Assembly (NCBI GenBank): GCA_024643345.1
Contig: JAHENB010000003.1
Location: 1-64,000, forward strand
Direction: 5' to 3'
Origin: Maribacter sp.
GTDB taxonomy: Bacteria; Bacteroidota; Bacteroidia; Flavobacteriales; Flavobacteriaceae
DNA length: 64,000 bases
Below, in pieces: positions 17,904 through 26,401 of this stretch. The notes below the pieces were generated by a model. The model saw only the letters and a list, made by a program, of their open reading frames with translations, made no database searches and was not told the origin of the DNA. Each line of letters begins with the position of its first letter. Positions within the stretch are counted from its first letter, which is position 1. The translations under genes and the position numbers were made by a program.

Positions 17904-18597
17904 ATGATGAAGCCCTTACCTGTTTAACTTTTTTATCTTCGACGATAACGCCGTCTTTAAGATGAACAATACGCTTGCACATTTGAGCGATATCGGCCTC
18001 ATGGGTAACGATCAATATAGTGTTGCCATCGTCGTTGATTTTTTGGATCAGCTCCATGACCTCAAGGGAGGTTTTACTATCCAGTGCACCGGTAGGTTCA
18101 TCGGCAAGCAATACCTTGGGTTCCGCCGCCATCGCCCGGGCAATGGCCACCCTTTGTTTCTGACCTCCGGAAAGTTCACTGGGCAAATGGGTCGCCCACT
18201 CCTTCAAACCAACCCGTTCGAGATACATTAAGGCCTTCTTTTCACGTTCCTTTCGGGCAACCCTTTGGTAATAAAGAGGCAAGGCCACGTTTTCCATGGC
18301 CGTTTTATAGTTGATCAAATTAAACGATTGGAACACAAAGCCCAAAAACTTGTTCCTATAATTGGCGGCCTTCGTTTCGTTAAGGTTCTTGATGGGTACG
18401 CCATCCAAGGTGTATTCCCCTGAGTCGGCCTCATCGAGCATCCCCAGAATATTCAACAGCGTTGATTTACCAGAACCCGAAGAGCCCATAATGGCTACCA
18501 ACTCCCCTTCTTCAACGGAAAAATTGATTCCCTTGAGAACATGGAGGGAATTGCTCCCCATTTTATAGGACTTGTGAAGATTTTTAATTTCAATCAT
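17893..18597 (-). CDS. LolD/MacB-type ABC transporter ATPase
   Basis: A 234-residue cytoplasmic ATPase, the only ATPase gene in the export locus. Walker A GSSGSGKST is at residues 38-46, followed by the Q-loop FVFQSFNLI, the signature LSGGQKQR, Walker B VLLADEPTGALD and the switch His in IVTHE. The short C-terminal extension after VEDKKVKQ is unremarkable. In the MacB/LolCDE mechanism it would drive periplasmic conformational change rather than carry cargo through the membrane. It overlaps the downstream permease by 11 bases. A gap of 108 bases separates it from the upstream adaptor. Confidence 0.95.
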   Translation of the reverse strand: MIEIKNLHKSYKMGSNSLHVLKGINFSVEEGELVAIMGSSGSGKSTLLNILGMLDEADSGEYTLDGVPIKNLNETKAANYRNKFLGFVFQSFNLINYKTAMENVALPLYYQRVARKEREKKALMYLERVGLKEWATHLPSELSGGQKQRVAIARAMAAEPKVLLADEPTGALDSKTSLEVMELIQKINDDGNTILIVTHEADIAQMCKRIVHLKDGVIVEDKKVKQVRASSYVQ

Positions 18598-18705
18598 GCT
18601 GTAATGGTTAGTGAGTAGGGTCGCGAATTGACCTGAAGTCAGATATAAGACCGCTAAGGTGTTAAATTGTTACAAGAAATATTATAAAATAAATGTTAAA
18701 ATCGT

Positions 18706-19818
18706 TTAACCATTAAACTGATCTGGTTTTACCGCGTTCCAAACCTTTATTTTATCATCTTTGGTGATGCCCGATTTTATTTCCACGAATATTCCATCGC
18801 TTAGTCCCAACTCGACCTCGGAACGCTCAAATTGCTGGCTTTCTTTTTCTATCTCCACAAAAGGTTTTTTGGTTTTATCATCGAACTGCACCAAAGCTTC
18901 CTTTATGACCAAAACACTATCGGCCCTTCCCAAGATGATGGAGGCATTGGCACTCAAACCGGCACGGATAAAGGTACTGTCCCCTTTTTTGAGCGAGCCT
19001 TTGATCTCGAATTGAATGGCGCCATTTTCAGCATTGCCCTTGGGGGCGATATAATCCAATACAGCATCGAAAACTTTGTTTTCGATGGCCCCTACGGTAA
19101 TTTCCAATGGCAGGTCTTCTTTGATCTTGCCCACTTCAGACTCATCTACCTTTCCCTCGAAGATCATTTTGTCAACATCCGCAATGGCGGCAATGGTCGT
19201 TCCCTCGTTAAAATTATTGCTCTCGATGACCTGATTGCCCACCTCTACCGGCACTTCCAAAACCATTCCACTCACAGTAGCACGGATTTGAGTATTGGCC
19301 GTATTCCCATAACCTTGGGTCGTTCCGGTCTTAACAATGTCATAGCGTTTGTTCGCCGCGGCAAAGGTTTGTTTGGCCTGATCCAAGGTAAGTTGCGCCC
19401 GCTCCAAATCTACTTTTGAAACCACGCCTTTTTCGAACAGGTTCTGTTGGCGCAGAAAATTTCGCTTTTGATCCTCCAAGGCTATTTTCGCATCCTCAAT
19501 GGCATTTCGGGCATCATTCAAAGCTGTTAGGTTGGGCACCACTTTAATGCGCGCCAAAAGATCTCCCGATTTCACATAATCGCCCCCTTCCACGAATATT
19601 TCTTCGATCACACCCGATATATTGGGCTTGATCAATACTTCCTCCAAAGGTAATATGCTCCCGGTCGCGACCGCTTTTTTAATGATGGTCTGCGTGGAAG
19701 GCTGCTCTGTTTGGTAAACAACGGGGTCTTCAGCGTTCTTTTGGTACAAGTAGTACATAGAGCCTCCAAAGGCCAGAACGATGAAAATAAGAATACCAAT
19801 GGTCACTGACTTTTTCAT
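18706..19818 (-). CDS. MacA-like periplasmic adaptor (proximal copy)
   Basis: A 370-residue membrane-fusion protein with an N-terminal membrane helix (about 5-24), two lipoyl halves around a helical hairpin (about 105-165) and a beta-barrel. Segments GSILPLEEVLIKPNISGVI and VSGMVLEVPVEVGNQVIE are characteristic. It is a clear paralogue of the 14233-15372 adaptor, so the locus holds two adaptors. An exact -7 box lies about 60 bases upstream, so transcription may restart here and cover adaptor, ATPase, two permeases, second adaptor, tolC and tsaB. Confidence 0.92.
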   Translation of the reverse strand: MKKSVTIGILIFIVLAFGGSMYYLYQKNAEDPVVYQTEQPSTQTIIKKAVATGSILPLEEVLIKPNISGVIEEIFVEGGDYVKSGDLLARIKVVPNLTALNDARNAIEDAKIALEDQKRNFLRQQNLFEKGVVSKVDLERAQLTLDQAKQTFAAANKRYDIVKTGTTQGYGNTANTQIRATVSGMVLEVPVEVGNQVIESNNFNEGTTIAAIADVDKMIFEGKVDESEVGKIKEDLPLEITVGAIENKVFDAVLDYIAPKGNAENGAIQFEIKGSLKKGDSTFIRAGLSANASIILGRADSVLVIKEALVQFDDKTKKPFVEIEKESQQFERSEVELGLSDGIFVEIKSGITKDDKIKVWNAVKPDQFNG

Positions 19819-19879
19819 ATGAATTTAATCGTTAAAGGTCTGTTATTATGATGTTTATGTTTGCTGATTCTTTAATATT

Positions 19880-19887
19880 CAAATGTA
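19880..19887 (-). promoter_or_regulatory. Possible internal promoter -7 box of the export locus
   Basis: The minus strand reads TACATTTG, an exact TAnnTTTG match, 62 bases upstream of the proximal adaptor ATG. The -33 element is not obvious. Confidence 0.4.
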
Positions 19888-19921
19888 CTTCCTGGCATGT
19901 CCCCTGTTTGTAAAACGCTTT

Positions 19922-21181
19922 TCATTCGGTTCTGAGCGCTTCTATCGGCCTAACTTTTATAGCGCTTTGAGCTGGGATAAAACCTGCCAAAAGTCCGGAA
20001 ACCACTAAAATGAACAGCGCGCCCACCACGACCCCCAGGCTTACGCTTGGATTCATGAACATATCTACAGGACCTGCAGAATCGAGCAAAGCGTTGATCC
20101 CAAAAATGAACAAAGCCCCGAACACAATACCGAGCATCCCCGAAATGATGGTCAAAAATATCGACTCCAAGAGAATCTGCCCCCGTATTGATGCCGGCGG
20201 TTCCCCCAAGGCCCTGCGAATACCTATTTCCTTGGTGCGTTCCTTCACCACGATCAGCATAATGTTACTGACCCCAATGATGCCCGAAAGCAGCACCAGG
20301 ATACCCACGAAATACGCAATGAACCTCATGGCACCGAAAAGACTTTCAACCCTGTTGTACTGTTCGTAAAGGTCGAAATAACCTACGGCACGTTGATCAT
20401 CGGGATGTATTTTGCGATTTCGTTTTACCACACTTACGATTTTCTCCTTAACACTGGTAATGGAAGTACCGTCATTGGCCGTAATGGCCATCCAGCCTAC
20501 ATCGTTTCCGCGATTAAAGGCTTGAGAAAATGCGGTGAACGGTACAAAAATCTGTTTTTGGCCTTCTTCCCCATCCCCATCGTTCGTCTTCTTTTTATAA
20601 GTTCCGATGACCATGAAATTAACCCCCTGTATCTTGAGATATGTGCCGATTACTTCTTCTCCTTTCTCGTATAGTTCGGAGCGAACACCTTCACCAATAA
20701 TAGCGATCTTTCGTTTTTCGTTGATATCGGATTGATTGATAAACCTCCCTGAGGTAATCGTCATGGGATCTTGATTGATAATTTCAGGAAAATCTCCGTA
20801 AACATTGAAAGCGCCAGTATGCAAACCCCGCACCACATTATTTGCCCCTCTGAAACCTCCTAATTGGTTTCTTGGGGAAATGAAACGGAGATTGGGCACC
20901 TCTTGATTGATGGATTCCACATCTTCCAATTTAAAATTATAACTTCTCCCCTTGGGCAGTCCTTGATATTCCTTGGTGGTATTTCTTGACCACATGAACA
21001 TGGTGTTGGTGGCAATATCCCCAAAATCGGCCTTTATGCCATTCTCCAGCCCTTTACCAGCCGCCAACAAGATAATCAGGATCAGAATTCCCCAAAATAC
21101 CCCAAAAGCCGTCAACACCGTACGGAACCAATTGCCGGTGAGCACTTCTATTATTTCCTTCCAACGGTCTTTATTAAACAT
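19922..21181 (-). CDS. MacB-like ABC transporter permease (second in the locus)
   Basis: A 419-residue permease with one N-terminal helix (about 20-42), a MacB-like periplasmic core and three C-terminal helices. The ATPase-contact loop reads KERTKEIGIRRALGEPPASI, where the other three permeases of the locus have GATP or GAKP. It ends PAQSAIKVRPIEALRTE. It is 87 bases downstream of the first permease and 103 bases upstream of the adaptor; no ATPase gene is in this half, so it presumably borrows the ATPase at 17893-18597. Confidence 0.92.
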   Translation of the reverse strand: MFNKDRWKEIIEVLTGNWFRTVLTAFGVFWGILILIILLAAGKGLENGIKADFGDIATNTMFMWSRNTTKEYQGLPKGRSYNFKLEDVESINQEVPNLRFISPRNQLGGFRGANNVVRGLHTGAFNVYGDFPEIINQDPMTITSGRFINQSDINEKRKIAIIGEGVRSELYEKGEEVIGTYLKIQGVNFMVIGTYKKKTNDGDGEEGQKQIFVPFTAFSQAFNRGNDVGWMAITANDGTSITSVKEKIVSVVKRNRKIHPDDQRAVGYFDLYEQYNRVESLFGAMRFIAYFVGILVLLSGIIGVSNIMLIVVKERTKEIGIRRALGEPPASIRGQILLESIFLTIISGMLGIVFGALFIFGINALLDSAGPVDMFMNPSVSLGVVVGALFILVVSGLLAGFIPAQSAIKVRPIEALRTE

Positions 21182-21268
21182 AATTTAGTTTTAATATGGC
21201 ACGCTCGCCATGGCCATCACAACCTGCAACCCCATTCTATCAGCCCCTCCTTGTCTCAAAAATTTGAC

Positions 21269-22516
21269 CTACTGATCCCGCAGGGCATCTATGGTATGGA
21301 TATGGGCCGCCCGCCATGCCGGAAAAAACCCTGCTAGGGCACCCGCCAAAATCAACACAAAAACCGTCGAGAGCGCCACGTTAAAGTTCACGGATGGATT
21401 CAGGATATAATCTACTTCTATCAATGGTCCCACCAGCTCTAAAAGTGCCATACTGAAAACGAGACCGCTAAACCCTGAGATGGCGGTCACAAAAATCGCC
21501 TCGTGAAGAATCATTCCTACAATGGATATGGGCTTCGCCCCCAAAGCCTTTCGTATTCCTATCTCCCTTGTCCTTTCCTTGACCACAATGAGCATGATGT
21601 TGCTTACCCCCACCACCCCGGCAATGATGGTGCAAATTCCGACGAACCAGAAAAAGAATTTTATATTTCCGGTGAGCCCATAGAATCTTTTTGCATTTTC
21701 CAAGGTATTGTACACATTAATGGCACTCCCATCATCAGGAGCCACCGAATGGACCTCTTGCAAATAGGATTTCAATTCCTGTGAAAATTGCATCGATTCA
21801 ACAACCGCCTGCTCAAAGCTTTCCGCCGGCTGTAAGGTATAAGAAAGGTTGTTCACTTGGTTGGCCCCATTGAATACCCGTTGTGCCGTAGTGATGGGAA
21901 TGAACATCCTATCTTCTTCGCGTTCGCCCCCTACATCACCGAATACGCCTATAATTTTGAATTTAATTCCGGAAAGATCCAAATATTCCCCCATGGGATC
22001 CTCGCCATTTTTGAAATATTCCCTTTTGATCTTGTTGCTGATGACGATCACTTTGGCTACTGATTCTTCATCACTTTGGTTGATGAACCTCCCTTGGGAA
22101 AGAAACTGGTTCTCGATGAACTGGAATCCGGAAGAAACGCCTTGAATGCTATATCCAATGGTTTCTTTCCCATAATTTACCGACACGTCGCGCACGCGAT
22201 AGACCGGCGATTTTTTGTCCAGGTTATCGGAAAATCTTGAGTTAACATAATCGTAGTTTTCATTTTTCAGTTCAATGCGACGGCCCGGATTAAGGCCTTT
22301 GTATTCCTTAGTGGTTACCTGGGTCCAAACCCAAATACGATTGCTGGCATCGGCCGCAAATTCTTTCGCGATGCCATTTTGCATGCCTTGGCCGAACCCC
22401 AATAAAATAACAAGTATAAAAATGCCCGAGGCCACAGAGAGGCCTGTAAGAAAAGTGCGAAGTTTGTTTTTACGGATGGTATCAAAGATTTCCTGCCATC
22501 TTTCGATATCGAACAT
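21269..22516 (-). CDS. MacB-like ABC transporter permease (first in the locus)
   Basis: A 415-residue permease with the same domain order as the three below it. The periplasmic core includes SDNLDKKSPVYRVRDVSVN, and the cytoplasmic loop is KERTREIGIRKALGAKPISI. The C-terminus is PAWRAAHIHTIDALRDQ. It is the first gene of the export locus on the minus strand; 111 bases separate it from the oxidase accessory operon, and I see no terminator there, so read-through is possible. It probably forms a heterodimer with the 19922-21181 product. Confidence 0.92.
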   Translation of the reverse strand: MFDIERWQEIFDTIRKNKLRTFLTGLSVASGIFILVILLGFGQGMQNGIAKEFAADASNRIWVWTQVTTKEYKGLNPGRRIELKNENYDYVNSRFSDNLDKKSPVYRVRDVSVNYGKETIGYSIQGVSSGFQFIENQFLSQGRFINQSDEESVAKVIVISNKIKREYFKNGEDPMGEYLDLSGIKFKIIGVFGDVGGEREEDRMFIPITTAQRVFNGANQVNNLSYTLQPAESFEQAVVESMQFSQELKSYLQEVHSVAPDDGSAINVYNTLENAKRFYGLTGNIKFFFWFVGICTIIAGVVGVSNIMLIVVKERTREIGIRKALGAKPISIVGMILHEAIFVTAISGFSGLVFSMALLELVGPLIEVDYILNPSVNFNVALSTVFVLILAGALAGFFPAWRAAHIHTIDALRDQ

Positions 22517-22627
22517 ATTTTGGGTTGATTGATGATACGGTCGATAGCGCCGTACATATATAGGACTTGAGCGAACTAAGATTGTTACAGTAGCTTGACT
22601 TAAAAAAGTGTTAAATTTAGGCTCAAT

Positions 22628-22840
22628 CTAGGTCCTCATTTTACGATAGACGAAATAAAACAGTACGCCGACCAAGAGGTATGGAATCGCCATCAAATAA
22701 ACAATTCCATTGTTCACCCCTTCCGCGACCGAGGTATTTCCTTCACTTTCCAAAACGGCCCTGCACATGGCACACTGTGCCATGATGCTCTGGGGAAGCA
22801 TAAGCCAAATGATGACTACAAAAAAGATTTTCTTTTTCAT
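22628..22840 (-). CDS. Small exported membrane protein with CxxC, end of the oxidase accessory operon
   Basis: A 70-residue protein. I place the start at the ATG 22840 (MKKKIFFVVIIWLML), because the longer open frame upstream lies inside the DUF420 gene and has no signal peptide. It has a cleavable signal sequence (about 1-21, IMAQ) immediately followed by Cys-Ala-Met-Cys (residues 22-25), a short soluble stretch and one C-terminal membrane helix (about 46-65) ending in a basic tail. It would therefore present a Cys pair in the periplasm, tethered to the membrane. It lies 14 bases after the DUF420 gene. I cannot name the family. Position and the CAMC motif suggest a role in copper or thiol handling during oxidase assembly; this is inference. 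Confidence 0.72.
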   Translation of the reverse strand: MKKKIFFVVIIWLMLPQSIMAQCAMCRAVLESEGNTSVAEGVNNGIVYLMAIPYLLVGVLFYFVYRKMRT

Positions 22841-22854
22841 GAACTGTACTGTAG

Positions 22855-23385
22855 CTAAGGATAAAAAGGCGAGATCATAAAATAAACAATGACCCCGGTA
22901 ACCGCCACATATAACCAAATCGGAAAAGTAATCTTGGCCCATTTGCGATGTTCGGCGAGCTTGTTCAAATATGCCCTCATGTAGGTCTTCAGAACCAAAG
23001 GGATGATCGCAATGGATAATATAACATGGGAAACCAAAATGAAATAGTACAAATACCGTATTGGGCCCTCTCCGCCGTACGAAGTAGAATCGGAAGTCAT
23101 GTGATAGGCCACGTACATTACCAAAAAGATCAGTGAAAGCACTATGCAACCGGTCATAAGGTTCCTGTGCAATTGCCGCTTCCCACTTTTAATGGCCCAA
23201 ACCGCCAACATCAGTAAAATTGCCGTAATGCCGTTGATAGTGGCATATAGGGGCGGCAAAAATCCCAAACGTTCCACATTGGGAATCTTTACTCCAAACA
23301 ATAGGGCCACTACCACTGGAATAACGACAGAGACCACATTGATCCATACATTTAACTTCCGTTCCTTTTGTGCCAAGGGTTCCAT
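22855..23385 (-). CDS. DUF420 membrane protein (oxidase-associated)
   Basis: A 176-residue protein with five predicted membrane helices. It has the family patterns NGITAILLMLAVWAIKSGKRQLHR (split over a helix and loop), AYHMTSDST and HVILSIAIIPLVLKT. DUF420 proteins are usually found beside cytochrome oxidase genes; the Bacillus relative CtaM is needed for caa3/aa3 oxidase maturation. Its ATG follows the SCO stop codon with no gap, so the two are translationally coupled. Conserved His residues (in YHMTSD and SHVILS) could bind heme or metal. Confidence 0.88.
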   Translation of the reverse strand: MEPLAQKERKLNVWINVVSVVIPVVVALLFGVKIPNVERLGFLPPLYATINGITAILLMLAVWAIKSGKRQLHRNLMTGCIVLSLIFLVMYVAYHMTSDSTSYGGEGPIRYLYYFILVSHVILSIAIIPLVLKTYMRAYLNKLAEHRKWAKITFPIWLYVAVTGVIVYFMISPFYP

Positions 23386-24120
23386 CTATTCCTGCAACAA
23401 TTTTTTTATATCTTCCTTCAATATCGAAATTTGTTCCTTTTCACCCTCTTCATTGGAGCCTTGCGCCTCGGTAATCGTGCCCCTGTAATATACGATGGGG
23501 TTGCCGAACGAATCGGTCCGAGATCTCAAATAGCCATTCTTGTCGATCAAGGCAAAAAGTCCCGAATGTTCAAACCCCCCGGGAGCATCCGGAATTTCCG
23601 CTGCAAAAATATAAAACCCGGCATTGGCCAAATCCAATATTTTTTCACTGTCACCGGTCATCAAATTCCAGTCGAGATCGGTGATACCGTTTCGTTCGGC
23701 GTATTCCTTGAGCACTGATGGCGTATCGTATTCCGGCGTAATGCTAAAAGAGGCAATTCCAAAATTATCCTCATCCTTAAAAGTATTTTGTATCCCTACC
23801 AAATTTTTGTTCATGATGGGGCAGATCGACGGGCAACTGGTGAAGAAAAACTCGACTACAAAAACCTTTCCCTTATAGTCTTTATCGGTTACCAAAAGAC
23901 TGTCTTGGTTCAAAAATGCAAAATTGGGAACCTTCCTTTTTTTACCGTTCGTCAGCACGTAGGAAAGCGGGGCTCCATTGGCCATAACGCCCACGTTCAT
24001 CCTATCGTTTTGCACAATGGTACCGTGCTTTATCCTATCGATGATCCTGGGTATAAAGATGATCCCAAAAACCAAAATGACCAAGGAGACCCAAACATAA
24101 GTGTATTTTCTTTTTTCCAT
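23386..24120 (-). CDS. SCO family copper-delivery protein
   Basis: A 244-residue thioredoxin-fold protein anchored by an N-terminal helix (about 7-26). It carries the copper-binding Cys96-Pro-Ser-Ile-Cys100 (FFFTSCPSICPIM) and the third ligand His185 (GGFEHSG). SCO proteins deliver copper to, or reduce the cysteines of, the CuA site of oxidase subunit II, here the product of 53078-54136, some 29 kb away. The 30-residue C-terminal tail is rich in Glu and Lys. The upstream neighbour is a cysteine-free protein of similar topology and the downstream neighbour is DUF420. Confidence 0.93.
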   Translation of the reverse strand: MEKRKYTYVWVSLVILVFGIIFIPRIIDRIKHGTIVQNDRMNVGVMANGAPLSYVLTNGKKRKVPNFAFLNQDSLLVTDKDYKGKVFVVEFFFTSCPSICPIMNKNLVGIQNTFKDEDNFGIASFSITPEYDTPSVLKEYAERNGITDLDWNLMTGDSEKILDLANAGFYIFAAEIPDAPGGFEHSGLFALIDKNGYLRSRTDSFGNPIVYYRGTITEAQGSNEEGEKEQISILKEDIKKLLQE

Positions 24121-24177
24121 TACTTTTTCATGGGATGCCCATCCCTTTAAACGCCATATGACATAGTGCTAGTACCC

Positions 24178-24810
24178 TTACTTTGATCTATATGCGTTAT
24201 TTTTCTTCAATGCCAAGCGATACTCGGCCAAAATAATTTTAACGTCGTCCTCCATTTTATTATTAAGATCGGCCACCGAGGTGGTATCGAAACCATATTT
24301 GGTGCCTTCATCTTCATCGTCTTTGCGCCCCCGTAAATTTAAATCCTTATCTATAATGAATACATAAGGGGTATACAGGTCGGCGTCTAACAAGAGGTCG
24401 GTTTTTAAACCGTTGAACATCTCATGGATCCGGTTATCATCGGCATAAATGAAAAACCATTTGGAGGTATCGGCCAAGCTGCCCAATTCCCTTTTCAATT
24501 CATTGACCAGCGCCTCACTTTCTTTTGGGACCACGATTACGAACTGAAAATCATTAAACTCATAAAACCGCTTATAGATTTTTTGGTTGATATTAAAAAC
24601 ATTGCCTTTTTTGTTGGCCAAATCCCTGCCCAAAAAGCCCAATACCGTTATCTTATTTTTTAGCGAAAAAGTATCATTGAGTACGCTTATATCCGTAATA
24701 TTTTCGGTGAGTATAGGCAATTTCCCGAAGTTGTTCACCCCAGATGCAAAGAATAGGTAAGCGACAATGGGCAACACAAACAATACTAAGAGAACAAGGG
24801 TCTTTTTCAT
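24178..24810 (-). CDS. Cysteine-free SCO/thioredoxin-like membrane-anchored protein
   Basis: A 210-residue protein; I take the ATG at 24810 rather than the TTG one codon before. It has an N-terminal membrane helix (about 4-23), then a domain with ITVLGFLGRDLANKKGNVFN, FQFVIVVPKE, WFFIYADD and YTPYVFIIDKDLNLRGRKDD. This strand order and the late FIIDKDLNLRG segment resemble SCO/AhpC-type thioredoxin folds, but there is not one cysteine in the protein, so redox or CxxxC copper chemistry is excluded. It sits between oxidase subunit IV and SCO, behind a terminator with its own -7 box. The role is unknown; a structural or competing partner of SCO is a guess. Confidence 0.7.
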   Translation of the reverse strand: MKKTLVLLVLFVLPIVAYLFFASGVNNFGKLPILTENITDISVLNDTFSLKNKITVLGFLGRDLANKKGNVFNINQKIYKRFYEFNDFQFVIVVPKESEALVNELKRELGSLADTSKWFFIYADDNRIHEMFNGLKTDLLLDADLYTPYVFIIDKDLNLRGRKDDEDEGTKYGFDTTSVADLNNKMEDDVKIILAEYRLALKKNNAYRSK

Positions 24811-24826
24811 CAAACCAATTTCTGTG

Positions 24827-24834
24827 CAAAAATA
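24827..24834 (-). promoter_or_regulatory. -7 box overlapping the terminator T-run
   Basis: The minus strand reads TATTTTTG, an exact TAnnTTTG match, inside the T-rich tail of the hairpin and 16 bases before the ATG at 24810. The -33 element is weak. Confidence 0.4.
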
Positions 24835-24860
24835 AAAAAGACGGTTTTGAAACCGTCTTA
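24834..24860 (-). terminator. Terminator after oxidase subunit IV
   Basis: On the minus strand AAGACGGTTT pairs with AAACCGTCTT around a 2-base centre (24838-24859), followed by a T-rich run. It lies 32 bases past the subunit IV stop and directly before the cysteine-free SCO-like gene, so it likely terminates or attenuates the operon here. Confidence 0.75.
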
Positions 24861-24891
24861 TAATGCTGTTAATTTTAATAGATCTCTGGTC

Positions 24892-25275
24892 CTAAAAGTT
24901 CCATTTTACGAAGCCATCCTTGTACACGTTGTAAACGTAGTCTGCTTCAAATAAAAGGATGAACACCAAATAAGCTACCAGAAAAATGGGGGTCCAAACA
25001 ACCGCCCTTCGAAGGGAAGATTTTTCGTCCCGAAGATGCATAAAATCCCATGCGATATAATAGGCCTTTACTAGGGTCAGGGTGATAAATATCCAATTGA
25101 GCACCTTCATTCCCAAAAAATGCGAGTGGGTCAAAGACTGTGGCTTGGTGATACCCAAAGCTACCTCAACGGCAGTTACCACTGTTAAAAATACGAGAAC
25201 CCCCCAAATCTTTTGGGTGTTCGACTTAAATTTTAAAAGTCCCCTGAAAATCTCCAATTTGTGTGCGTGTGCCAT
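24892..25275 (-). CDS. Cytochrome c oxidase subunit IV-like protein
   Basis: A 127-residue protein with three predicted membrane helices (about 24-43, 55-78 and 90-112), matching the small prokaryotic subunit IV family (COX4_pro). It has ALGITKPQSLTHSHFLGMKV between the first two helices and AYYIAWDFMHLRDEKSSL on the cytoplasmic side. Subunit IV is not catalytic and stabilises the oxidase. It starts 56 bases after subunit III and is followed by a terminator hairpin. Confidence 0.88.
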   Translation of the reverse strand: MAHAHKLEIFRGLLKFKSNTQKIWGVLVFLTVVTAVEVALGITKPQSLTHSHFLGMKVLNWIFITLTLVKAYYIAWDFMHLRDEKSSLRRAVVWTPIFLVAYLVFILLFEADYVYNVYKDGFVKWNF

Positions 25276-25331
25276 CTGTTTTATAACGTATTAAAATCCT
25301 TTTTTCTAACTTAAACTGGTCGTGTTATGTC

Positions 25332-26306
25332 CTATACCAAATAAAAGAAGGTAAATACAAAGACCCAAACCAAATCCACAAAGTGCCAGTATAGTCCAAC
25401 TTTTTCAACCATTTCGTAGTGGCCCCTGCGTTCGTAGGTCCCTAAAATCACATTAAAGAAAATGATGATATTGATCATTACCCCAGAAAATACGTGAAAG
25501 CCGTGAAAGCCCGTAATGAAGAAAAAGAAATCGGCAAAAAGTCGACTGCCATATTCATTCTGTACCAAGTTGGCCCCTTCGACCACCATCTTGGCATCCT
25601 TGATCTTTTCTAGCGATGCCTCTCTTGAAAGTACCGTTTTGTGGCCGTCCTCATTAATGACCTCGGTACGTATCAAAATATTGGGGTTGGCCTTTAAGCC
25701 TTCCTCCACCTCGGTAACGGAATACGATGGCAAAAAGCCCTCTTTTTGGAACCAAACGCCATCGTTACGTTCGTCCCTTACCCGCTCCGATGGGATGGAT
25801 TTCGCAAAATCGGCCAAAGCTGCCCTTTCGCCCGTATCAGCCTTCACAAATTGCAATATCCTCCCGCCATTGGTCTCTATTGCCCCGTAATCGCCTCGAA
25901 TGAAGGTCGCCCATTCCCAGGCCTGTGAACCCACGAAAATGGCGCCCCCGATAATCGTAAGGAACATGTACCATATTACGGCATTTTGTTTCATTTTATG
26001 CCCTGCATCTACTGCAAGTACCATGGTAACCGAAGACATGATCAAAATAAAGGTCATGAATGCCACATAATACATGGGGTAATTTCCATGGAAAAACGGC
26101 ACGTGGGTAAATACTTGGTCGGCAATGGGCCAAGTTTCGATGAACTTGAACCTTGAAAAACCGTACGCTGCCAAAAAACCCGAAAAAGTAAGCGCATCCG
26201 AAACAAGGAAGAACCACATCATCAATTTGCCATAACTGGCACCCAAAGGCCTATTACCGCCTCCCCAAACGTTTTCTTCCGTAGCTGATGTTACCGTAGA
26301 ATCCAT
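25332..26306 (-). CDS. Cytochrome c oxidase subunit III, long form with hydrophilic insert
   Basis: A 324-residue subunit III of heme-copper oxidase, which binds lipid and supports proton uptake by subunit I. Five membrane helices are recognisable, with KLMMWFFLVSDALTFSGF, VGSQAWEWATFIRGDYG, FFFITGFHGFHVFSGV and GLYWHFVDLVWVFVFTFFYL. Between the third/fourth helix region and the fifth is a charged stretch of roughly 120 residues (about 138-258) that the 193-residue paralogue next door lacks. An exact -7 box with a TTTG lies just upstream. The insert has no recognisable motif. Confidence 0.93.
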   Translation of the reverse strand: MDSTVTSATEENVWGGGNRPLGASYGKLMMWFFLVSDALTFSGFLAAYGFSRFKFIETWPIADQVFTHVPFFHGNYPMYYVAFMTFILIMSSVTMVLAVDAGHKMKQNAVIWYMFLTIIGGAIFVGSQAWEWATFIRGDYGAIETNGGRILQFVKADTGERAALADFAKSIPSERVRDERNDGVWFQKEGFLPSYSVTEVEEGLKANPNILIRTEVINEDGHKTVLSREASLEKIKDAKMVVEGANLVQNEYGSRLFADFFFFITGFHGFHVFSGVMINIIIFFNVILGTYERRGHYEMVEKVGLYWHFVDLVWVFVFTFFYLV

Positions 26307-26334
26307 ATATTTTAATGAAAAGTTAAAGTTGAGA

Positions 26335-26363
26335 CAAATTTACATTTTTTTCGTGCATACAAA
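26335..26363 (-). promoter_or_regulatory. Promoter upstream of the long subunit III gene
   Basis: The minus strand has TTTG (26363-26360), a 17-base spacer and TAAATTTG (26342-26335). It is 29 bases from the ATG at 26306, in the 95-base gap between the two subunit III genes. Confidence 0.5.
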
Positions 26364-26401
26364 AGCCCAAATGGGGCCAAAACAAACTTTTATAGGAAAT
26401 A

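Noticed and set aside
22841-23149. N-terminal extension of the 70-residue CAMC protein
   Set aside because: The longer frame overlaps the DUF420 coding sequence in another frame and would remove the signal peptide; the ATG at 22840 is better.
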